From the NCBI GenBank assembly GCA_018260375.1, contig JAGLBF010000078.1:1728-10826 (forward strand): 9,099 nucleotides of DNA, written 5' to 3'. A program made the position numbers and the translations under genes. Positions 1 to 6,848 of this stretch are shown here, piece by piece; position 1 is the stretch's first letter, and each line of letters starts with the position of its first letter. The DNA comes from Deinococcus sp. (GTDB taxonomy: Bacteria; Deinococcota; Deinococci; Deinococcales; Deinococcaceae). Under the pieces are notes generated by a model. That model was not told the DNA's origin. It did not search any database and saw only the letters and a list, made by a program, of their open reading frames with translations.

Positions 1-116
1 GGCTGGCGTGGAGGAGTGTGACTGGTGCAGCAGAGACAGGTACAACACAGACAGGGAGTGGCCAATACGCCTCAGCGCCTTGCCGGGCCTTAGCCTAAAG
101 CCATGTGTAAGCCCGG

Positions 117-812
117 ATGCTGGAGACCAAGGTGAACTGGGGACGCTTTAACCACTGGTGGATTATCCCACTGGTGCGGTGGTCTGTGCGGCAAAACCTG
201 CGCAGTCATCTCGCCGGATTGTGGGTCTATGGTCAGGTGCCGAGCGGCGCGGCGGTGCTGGCCCCCAACCACGCCTCTTGGTGGGACGGCTACCTTCTGG
301 CCGAGCTGGGCTGGGCCGCCGAGCACCCCTGGCACATTATGATGACCGACAGGCAACTCACCCGTTTTCCGTTTCTGCGGCTTATGGGGGTTGTCGGGCA
401 ACGTGAACTCCGTGCCCTGTCGCGTGGCCTGCGTGCTGGCAAGTGGGTGGTGGTGTTTGCAGCCGGGGAAATTCGGCCTGCGGCAGACGTGTTGCCCCTG
501 CACCCCGGCGCAGCGTGGCTGGCGCGGCGTGAAAACGTGCCGCTGATTCCTGTTGCTGTGCGGGTTGTGCTGCGCGGAGCCCAGTGGCCCGAAGCGTTCA
601 TCTGTCTGGGTAAGCCGTGCCGGCCAGAGCAACTGGAAGCGGCGCTAGAGCAGGTCGTCGCACGCCTGGAAGCAGATCTCCGCGCCACACCCGCCGATCT
701 GCCCCTGCCCGGCTACCTGCGCCTGATGCCCGGGCGGGGCAGCCGCCATGACCGGGTAGACTGGCCTTCGCGGCTGCTGGCATGGCTAGCTGGAATGCGT
801 AGCGAAGGGTAG
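117..812 (+). CDS. PlsC-like lysophospholipid/glycerolipid acyltransferase
   Basis: Predicted membrane-associated acyltransferase of the PlsC/LPLAT family, which moves an acyl group onto a lysophospholipid or similar hydroxyl acceptor; the substrate cannot be read from sequence. The 231-aa product has the catalytic HX4D motif as NHASWWDG (His52, Asp57). A block III-like stretch FAAGEIRP (114-121) and block IV VPLIPVAV (141-148) follow. In block III the usual FxEGTR glutamate position is alanine (A116), a deviation seen in divergent members. Length suits a minimal PlsC domain. The ATG at 117 is preceded by an in-frame TAA at 108-110 and has no clear ribosome binding site. GTG at 132 (codon 6) has GGAG at 122-125 in good position and is a plausible real start. 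The gene converges on kdpD and lies outside the repeat-bracketed Kdp block, so it is probably functionally unrelated. Family call firm, specificity unknown. Confidence 0.85.
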   Translation: MLETKVNWGRFNHWWIIPLVRWSVRQNLRSHLAGLWVYGQVPSGAAVLAPNHASWWDGYLLAELGWAAEHPWHIMMTDRQLTRFPFLRLMGVVGQRELRALSRGLRAGKWVVVFAAGEIRPAADVLPLHPGAAWLARRENVPLIPVAVRVVLRGAQWPEAFICLGKPCRPEQLEAALEQVVARLEADLRATPADLPLPGYLRLMPGRGSRHDRVDWPSRLLAWLAGMRSEG

Positions 813-834
813 GATTCCTCAACCTTATTCAGAA

Positions 835-862
835 TGTGGTGGAATTTAGCGGCAGTCCGTAT
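835..862 (+). repeat. 28-bp inverted repeat, left copy
   Basis: These 28 bases are the exact reverse complement of 9045-9072 (starts TGTGGTGGAATT, ends CAGTCCGTAT). Outside the exact match, about 8 of the next 12 bases on the TGTGG side (toward 823 here, toward 9084 in the other copy) also agree, so the repeat unit may be longer. It contains a short CGG-CAGT-CCG hairpin. It lies between two convergent stop codons (812 and 899). It may be a dispersed intergenic repeat or a remnant of a mobile element; no transposase is visible. Confidence 0.9.
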
Positions 863-898
863 GAGGCACCAGGGCACAAGCATGGCACTCACCCTCTA

Positions 899-1987
899 CT
901 AATCTCGGCTGATCACCTGCACGTCTACCCCCTGCGTTTCGCGCAGGACGTATTTGATGATGTCGCCGCGCCAGAATTCGGCCCAGCGGCTGCGGCTGGT
1001 TTCGCCCATCACGATCTGGGTGGCGTGTACGCGTTTGGCATAGGTCACGATGGCGCTGCCGATACTGCCGGTGTTGTCCAGCACCTCAAAGTGACCGCCC
1101 AGGGCCTTGGCAATCTCGCGGCAGGTGTCGAGCATGCGTGACTGCTCCTGCGTGATGCGCTCTGTGTACACGGTGACCACATGTAACTCGCCGTGAAGCC
1201 GCTCGGCAAGCTGTCCACCTCGGCGGATCAGACGGGCCGCTGTCTCCTGGGCCGCGATAGCCACCACAATCACCTCATGCGCGGCGGGTTGACCGTCTGG
1301 CACTTCCATTTCTACGGCCTGCGCCACATGCCGCAGCGCGATTTCTCGCAGCGCCGTTAGGTTAGACAGCGTAAAAAATTTGCCGAGGGATTGCTCAATC
1401 TTGTCTGGGCTGTAGATTTTGCCGGCTCGCAGCCGCGCCCGCAGGTCTTCAGGGGTCAGGTCAATAAGCACCACTTCGTCGGCGTCGTGGAGTACGTGAT
1501 CGGGGACACGTTCGCGCACGCGCACGCCGGTGAGTCGGGCCACCGTGTCATTCAATGATTCCAGGTGCTGCACGTTCATGGTGGACAGCACATGAATGCC
1601 TGCGTCGCGCAGGGCTTCTACATCCTGCCAGCGTTTCTCGCGCTCGCTGCCAGGGGCGTTGGTGTGGGCCAGTTCGTCGACCAACACGATATCTGGGCGG
1701 CGCTGAATGAGGCCATCTACATCCAGCTCTGACAGCGTCACTGTGCCGTGTTGAAGCTGACGGCGCGGAAAGAGGGGCAGCCCTTCAGCGGCTTGCTGCG
1801 TCTCTTTCCGCCCGTGCGTTTCCAGCACGCCGATGAGGGCGTCTTCGCCGTTTTGCAGGTGCTCCCGCAATCCGCCTAAGGCGCGGTAGGTCTTGCCCAC
1901 GCCCGCCGCCATGCCAACATAGATGCGGTGTGTGCCACGCTGCGGCCCCGCTTCGCGGTTAAGGGTCAGGCGAATGGGCTCAGGCAT
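899..1987 (-). CDS. kdpD: Short KdpD: N-terminal sensor plus USP domain, no kinase
   Basis: Cytoplasmic homologue of the N-terminal half of the K+ sensor KdpD. Residues about 17-225 form the KdpD sensor domain, with a Walker A-like GMAAGVGKT (25-33) and a Walker B-like VLVDELAHTNAPG (101-113). Residues about 237-360 form a universal-stress-protein domain ending near GETSRSRWAEFWRGDII. At 362 aa it is well under half of E. coli KdpD (894 aa) and ends cleanly at TAG, with no DUF4118 helices, GAF, HisKA or HATPase_c. The sequence just downstream codes the opposite-strand acyltransferase, so nothing suggests a recent frameshift. Similar short KdpDs are known in Anabaena and Deinococcus. The ATG lies 3 nt after the kdpC stop with no strong ribosome binding site, suggesting translational coupling. 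It probably modulates a separate kinase, most likely the divergent one at 6849-8396 (inference). Confidence 0.93.
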   Translation of the reverse strand: MPEPIRLTLNREAGPQRGTHRIYVGMAAGVGKTYRALGGLREHLQNGEDALIGVLETHGRKETQQAAEGLPLFPRRQLQHGTVTLSELDVDGLIQRRPDIVLVDELAHTNAPGSEREKRWQDVEALRDAGIHVLSTMNVQHLESLNDTVARLTGVRVRERVPDHVLHDADEVVLIDLTPEDLRARLRAGKIYSPDKIEQSLGKFFTLSNLTALREIALRHVAQAVEMEVPDGQPAAHEVIVVAIAAQETAARLIRRGGQLAERLHGELHVVTVYTERITQEQSRMLDTCREIAKALGGHFEVLDNTGSIGSAIVTYAKRVHATQIVMGETSRSRWAEFWRGDIIKYVLRETQGVDVQVISRD

Positions 1988-1990
1988 AGC

Positions 1991-2644
1991 TTACTGTAGG
2001 GCGTCCAGCGCCAAATTCACGCTGAGCACGTTGACCCGCGCCTCACCCAGCACGCCCAACTGACGGTTTATCAGGTGGCTGCGAATCACCTGCTCCACCT
2101 CGGCAGGCTGCAAGCCGCGTGCCTGGGCGATACGGTTCACCTGCAAGAGTGCCGTGGCCAGGCTTACATCCGGGTCAAGGCCGCTGGCAGAAGCGGTGAC
2201 TGCGTCAATCGGCACGGGTGCCACGTCGCTTAGGCCGTTTTCCTTGCGGAAGGCGGCAAGCTGCTGTTGCACGCTGTCATGCAATTTGGGGTTGGTCGCA
2301 CCCCAGTTGCTCGCGCCGCTATTTTCGGCGTTGTAAGGCGCGGGGCCGCTGCCGTCTGTTTTGTTGGTCATGCTGGGCCGTCCGTGCAGGTAGTTGGGTG
2401 CTGTGAAATTCTGCCCCAAGACGGCTGAGCCCACCGTTCGGCCGCCCTGCACAATCAAACTGCCACCCGCCTGACTCGGAAACAGGGCGCCGGCCACCGC
2501 CGTCGTCAGCAGCGGATACACGAGGCCGCACAACACAGTAAACAGCAGCGCAGCCAGCAGTGCCGAAAGCAGCAGCCGTGGCAAAGGCGTAGCCGTCTGG
2601 GCGGTGGTGATCTTCTCACGGTAAAAGGGGTCTGGAAGGGTCAT
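1991..2644 (-). CDS. kdpC: K+-transporting ATPase subunit KdpC
   Basis: KdpC subunit of the Kdp K+-ATPase, which joins KdpA and KdpB and raises the ATP affinity of the pump. The 217-aa product has a roughly 22-residue cytoplasmic tail, one membrane helix (about 23-55, ending near GLVYPLLTTAV) and an external domain. Family signatures are GRPS (88-91), NSGASNWGATNP (108-119), DAVTASASGLDPDVS (147-161), QVNRIAQARGL (168-178) and RVNVLSVNLALD near the C-terminus. It is somewhat longer than the roughly 190-aa E. coli protein, mainly through the N-terminal tail. The ATG has AAAGGA (2654-2659) 9 nt upstream, and most of that site lies in the perfect palindrome CCTTTGCAAAGG (2655-2666). It follows kdpA after 88 bp and precedes kdpD by 3 bp. 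Confidence 0.97.
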   Translation of the reverse strand: MTLPDPFYREKITTAQTATPLPRLLLSALLAALLFTVLCGLVYPLLTTAVAGALFPSQAGGSLIVQGGRTVGSAVLGQNFTAPNYLHGRPSMTNKTDGSGPAPYNAENSGASNWGATNPKLHDSVQQQLAAFRKENGLSDVAPVPIDAVTASASGLDPDVSLATALLQVNRIAQARGLQPAEVEQVIRSHLINRQLGVLGEARVNVLSVNLALDALQ

Positions 2645-2654
2645 GGTATAGGTT

Positions 2655-2666
2655 CCTTTGCAAAGG
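2655..2666 (-). promoter_or_regulatory. 12-bp palindrome overlapping kdpC ribosome binding site
   Basis: CCTTTGCAAAGG is a perfect palindrome that contains all but the last base of the AAAGGA ribosome binding site of kdpC. In mRNA it could form a 4-bp stem with a UGCA loop and partly mask the site. It might instead be a protein-binding site or chance. Confidence 0.35.
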
Positions 2667-2678
2667 GGTGTGGTGACA

Positions 2679-2726
2679 GGGGTTTAGGGTGAAAAGGGGT
2701 ATAGGGTCAAGCAGGGCTGAGGCGGG
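2679..2726 (+). promoter_or_regulatory. G-quadruplex motif, kdpA-kdpC spacer
   Basis: The plus strand has six G-runs of at least three: 2679-2682, 2687-2689, 2696-2699, 2704-2706, 2714-2716 and 2724-2726. The loops are 4, 6, 4, 7 and 7 nt, which meets the usual G3+N1-7 rule. A further GGGG lies at 2665-2668 with a 10-nt loop. The plus strand is the template for kdpC, so a quadruplex here would face RNA polymerase on the template and leave a C-rich mRNA spacer. The spacer (2645-2732) holds no gene. It also carries three degenerate AGGGGT-headed units (2664, 2678, 2695) and a direct repeat GGTATAGG (2645-2652, 2698-2705). Confidence 0.5.
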
Positions 2727-2732
2727 TACGGC

Positions 2733-4427
<1,695 letters not shown>

Positions 4428-4508
4428 TTAGAAATCCTCCGGACGAATAAGTGAGTAGATCAGGTAGGCGAACAGGGCCAGCGAAATCAGGGCGAGGGCG
4501 AGGATCAT
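4428..4508 (-). CDS. kdpF: KdpF, small stabilising subunit
   Basis: A 26-codon ORF encoding a single membrane helix that begins MILALALISLALF and ends YLIYSLIRPEDF. The C-terminal pattern closely follows E. coli KdpF (29 aa, ending YLVYALINAEAF), and the position directly before kdpA is the expected one. KdpF is a small membrane peptide that stabilises the KdpABC complex. The ATG overlaps the stop of the preceding small ORF as ATGA (4508-4505), and its own TAA (4430-4428) abuts the kdpA ATG, so three reading frames are chained without gaps. The last codons also carry the kdpA ribosome binding site. It is easily missed by automatic gene calling because of its length. Confidence 0.93.
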   Translation of the reverse strand: MILALALISLALFAYLIYSLIRPEDF

Positions 4509-4585
4509 ACGTTATCCATCCACTTGAGATACAGGGCGAGTAGGCCAAAGAAAACGAGCGTGAGAACAATAAGGAGAATATCCAT
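4505..4585 (-). CDS. 26-aa membrane microprotein upstream of kdpF
   Basis: A second 26-codon ORF, starting MDILLIVLTLVFFG and ending ALYLKWMDNV. It is predicted to be a single membrane helix with an acidic N-terminal Asp2 and a charged or aromatic tail (Lys-Trp-Met-Asp). It has a good ribosome binding site: AAGGA followed by a 5-nt gap before ATG. Its TGA overlaps the kdpF ATG by 4 bases, the usual mark of translational coupling. It is not KdpF, which is the next gene. From memory, similar MD...LT..FF small ORFs sit before kdpF or kdpA in other bacteria, usually as unnamed hypotheticals; this needs a search. A further Kdp accessory peptide is a reasonable inference. The 81-bp gap to kdpB (4586-4666) holds no other gene. 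Confidence 0.75.
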   Translation of the reverse strand: MDILLIVLTLVFFGLLALYLKWMDNV

Positions 4586-4639
4586 GGGGTTCCTTTTGGT
4601 AAACCAGCAAAGAGGGGAGAGGTCAGGCGGTGAACTAGG

Positions 4640-4657
4640 CAGCGGGGGCCTACGCTG
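4640..4657 (-). other. Short hairpin downstream of kdpB stop
   Basis: CAGCG/CGCTG arms with an 8-nt loop lie about 9 nt past the kdpB stop in the transcript. No U-run follows, so this is not a standard terminator. It could be an mRNA processing or stability element within the operon, or chance. Confidence 0.25.
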
Positions 4658-4666
4658 TTCGGGCCG

Positions 4667-6709
4667 TCAGCTCATCAGCGGCGTAATCAGCAAGTCCAGC
4701 ACCTTGATCGCCACAAACGGCACGATCAGCCCGCCCAACCCGTACACCAGCAGGTTGCGGCTCAGCAGCGCGGCGGCGCTCATGGGCTTGTAAGGCACAC
4801 CGCGAAGGGCCAGCGGAATCAGCACAGGGATGATCAGGGCGTTAAAAATCACGGCGCTCAGCACGGCGCTGGTGGGGCTGTGCAGCTTCATCACGTTCAG
4901 CACGCTCAGCTGCGGATAGGCCGTGACAAACAGCGCGGGCAAAATGGCGAAATACTTGGCGACGTCGTTGGCAATAGAAAAGGTGGTCAGCGCTCCACGG
5001 GTGATCAGCAGCCCCTTGCCAATCTCCACGACTTCCAGCAGCTTGGTGGGGTCTGAGTCCAAGTCAACCATGTTGCCCGCCTCCTTGGCCGCCTGCGTGC
5101 CAGAGTTCATGGCGAGGCCCACATCCGCTTGCGCCAGCGCAGGGGCGTCATTGGTGCCGTCACCCATCATGGCGACCAGTTTTCCGGCCTGCTGCTCTTG
5201 CTTGATCATCTCCATCTTATCTTCAGGCGTGGCCTCAGCCAGAAAGCTGTCTACGCCCGCCTCTTTGGCAATAGCCTCGGCCGTCAGCGGGTTGTCGCCC
5301 GTGATCATCACGGTTTTCAGGCCCATGCGGTGCAGTTCGGCAAAGCGCTCACGAATACCAGGCTTGATGATGTCTGACAGCGCCACCACGCCCAGAATAC
5401 GGTCATTCTGAATCACGGTCAGGGGCGTAGCGCCGCCGCGTGAGACTTCATCGGTGATCAGTGCGAGTTCGGGTATCACGCTGCCGCCGCGCTCCTGTGC
5501 CAGCGCAGCGATGCGGCTGCCTGCGCCTTTGCGGATACTGGTTGTGCCAAAGTCCACGCCGCTCATACGGGTTTGCGCCGTGAATTCGACAAACACCGCG
5601 CCCTCAGGTTCCGGCGCGTCTACGCCGCCCTGACGCGCCAAAGCCACGATGCTTTTGCCTTCGGGCGTGGGGTCAGCAAGGCTGCTCAGAAGCGCTGCGT
5701 GGGCTAACGCCTGCTCAGTAACACCTGGCAGTGGATAGAATTTGGTAGCAAGGCGGTTGCCGATGGTGATGGTTCCAGTTTTATCCAGCAACAGCACATC
5801 TACGTCTCCCGCCACCTCCACCGCTTTGCCGCTCTTGGCGATGATATTGGCCTGTAGCGCCCGGTCCATCCCCGCAATCCCGATGGCGGGCAAAAGGCCG
5901 CCGATGGTGGTGGGGATCAGGCAGACCAGCAGCGCAATCAGCGTCACCGCCGAAGCGGGTGCGCCCGCATACACCGTAAAGGGATACAGGGTTACCACAG
6001 CCAGCAAAAAAATCAGGGTCAGGCCGCTGAGCAAGATGCTGAGGGCGATTTCGTTGGGCGTTTTCTGGCGGCTCGCTCCTTCTACCAGCGCAATCATGCG
6101 GTCGAGGAAACTTTCACCCGCGCCACTGGTGATCTTAATGACAATTCGGTCAGACAGCACTTTGGTGCCGCCCGTCACGCCGCTGTGATCGGTTCCGGCC
6201 TCGCGGATAACGGGGGCGCTTTCGCCTGTGATGGCGCTTTCGTCGACACTGGCCAGGCCCTCTACGATCTCACCGTCAGCAGGAATCATCTCGCCCGCTT
6301 CTACAACCACAAGGTCGTCGCGCTTAAGTTGCGTGCCGGCGACGATTTCCTCGCACCCATCCACAAGGCGCCGGGCTTTGACATCTTCGCGTGCCGAACG
6401 AAGTGAAGCGGCCTGCGCCTTACCGCGTGCTTCGGCTAACCCTTCAGCAAAATTGGCAAACAGCACCGTCAGGAGCAGCAACAGCGTCACGGCGAGTTCA
6501 TAGCCCCATGGCTTGCCCGTGACCAGGTTGGCCACCGTCAGGTAGGCAGTCAGAATGGTGCCGACATACACCACAAACATCACCGGATTGCGGGCCTGGT
6601 CACGCGGCGAGAGCTTGCTAAAGCTGGCCCGCACGGCATTTTGCATCAGCTCCGGTGAGAAGATACTGGCTTTTTTGGGGGCCGACTGGAAAGGGGGAAC
6701 AGCGGTCAT
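4667..6709 (-). CDS. kdpB: K+-transporting P-type ATPase subunit KdpB
   Basis: KdpB, the P-type (P1A) ATPase subunit that hydrolyses ATP to drive K+ import through KdpA. The 680-aa product is full length. Visible motifs are TGES (161-164, actuator domain), CLIPTTIGG (263-271, membrane helix), DKTGTIT (309-315, Asp309 the phosphorylated residue), ITGDNPLTAEAIAKEAGVD (469-487) and MMGDGTNDAPALAQADVG (514-531). Ser164 of TGES corresponds to E. coli Ser162, whose phosphorylation inhibits the pump at high K+. The ATG at 6709 is preceded by a modest GGGGA site. It is the first gene of the minus-strand operon and faces the histidine kinase gene across 139 bp. It comes before kdpA here, unlike the classical order. 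No clear sigma-70 promoter is visible for it, consistent with activator dependence (inference). Confidence 0.98.
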   Translation of the reverse strand: MTAVPPFQSAPKKASIFSPELMQNAVRASFSKLSPRDQARNPVMFVVYVGTILTAYLTVANLVTGKPWGYELAVTLLLLLTVLFANFAEGLAEARGKAQAASLRSAREDVKARRLVDGCEEIVAGTQLKRDDLVVVEAGEMIPADGEIVEGLASVDESAITGESAPVIREAGTDHSGVTGGTKVLSDRIVIKITSGAGESFLDRMIALVEGASRQKTPNEIALSILLSGLTLIFLLAVVTLYPFTVYAGAPASAVTLIALLVCLIPTTIGGLLPAIGIAGMDRALQANIIAKSGKAVEVAGDVDVLLLDKTGTITIGNRLATKFYPLPGVTEQALAHAALLSSLADPTPEGKSIVALARQGGVDAPEPEGAVFVEFTAQTRMSGVDFGTTSIRKGAGSRIAALAQERGGSVIPELALITDEVSRGGATPLTVIQNDRILGVVALSDIIKPGIRERFAELHRMGLKTVMITGDNPLTAEAIAKEAGVDSFLAEATPEDKMEMIKQEQQAGKLVAMMGDGTNDAPALAQADVGLAMNSGTQAAKEAGNMVDLDSDPTKLLEVVEIGKGLLITRGALTTFSIANDVAKYFAILPALFVTAYPQLSVLNVMKLHSPTSAVLSAVIFNALIIPVLIPLALRGVPYKPMSAAALLSRNLLVYGLGGLIVPFVAIKVLDLLITPLMS

Positions 6710-6783
6710 AATGTCCCCGCGTGAGGTGAGTGCTTCATACCCCCGTAGGCTGCTCTGCGCGGCGCTGTCTTCCTAGTTGTCTG

Positions 6784-6804
6784 TTGGCTAGAGGCCTTAG
6801 CCAA
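6784..6804. promoter_or_regulatory. Candidate operator TTGGCTA-N7-TAGCCAA
   Basis: A perfect 7-bp inverted repeat with a 7-bp spacer, centred about 85 bp upstream of the kdpB ATG and about 55 bp upstream of the kinase ATG. Dimeric NarL-type regulators bind such two-fold sites, so the regulator at 8393-9037 is the natural candidate ligand (inference). It could also act as an RNA hairpin if it lies inside a leader. Confidence 0.5.
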
Positions 6805-6835
6805 TTGACCAGTCGCACTGGGCGCAAGACAGGTT

Positions 6836-6841
6836 TATCCT
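6836..6841 (+). promoter_or_regulatory. Candidate -10 element for a leaderless kinase mRNA
   Basis: TATCCT fits TANNNT and ends 7 nt before the kinase ATG, so transcription would begin at or next to the A of ATG. No ribosome binding site is seen before that start. This arrangement is common in Deinococcus. The overlapping TATACA (6841-6846) is closer to the consensus but too close to the ATG. No good -35 is found at the usual distance. Confidence 0.4.
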
Positions 6842-6848
6842 ATACATT

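Larger units (their letters stand above)
6710..6848. promoter_or_regulatory. Divergent kdpB / histidine kinase promoter region
   Basis: This 139-bp spacer between two divergent start codons must hold the control signals for both transcripts. It contains a 7+7 inverted repeat (6784-6804) and a second CTGTCTT/AAGACAG pair (6765-6771, 6826-6832). TGTCT units lie at 6766 and 6778, with the reverse AGACA at 6827. A TTGACC box lies at 6805-6810 on the plus strand, but the nearest good -10 is too far away for normal spacing. No convincing -35/-10 pair is seen for kdpB. Confidence 0.7.

Noticed and set aside
2..160. Open frame running from the window edge into the acyltransferase, and another ending at 98
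   Set aside because: Either could be the tail of an upstream gene, but the peptides have no recognisable motif and the two frames cannot be told apart.
813..898. Intrinsic terminator between the acyltransferase and kdpD
   Set aside because: Only a 3-bp-stem hairpin is present, with no T-run on either strand.
836..1141. Plus-strand open frame (101 codons) opposite kdpD
   Set aside because: It lies antisense to well-conserved kdpD codons and its protein has no family features.
899..1987. kdpD as a frameshifted or degraded full-length gene
   Set aside because: The frame ends cleanly after a complete USP domain, the next DNA encodes an opposite-strand gene, and short KdpD forms are known elsewhere.
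6805..6846. TTGACC (6805-6810) paired with TATACA (6841-6846) as a sigma-70 promoter
   Set aside because: The 30-bp spacing is far too long, and the -10 would put the start inside the coding region.
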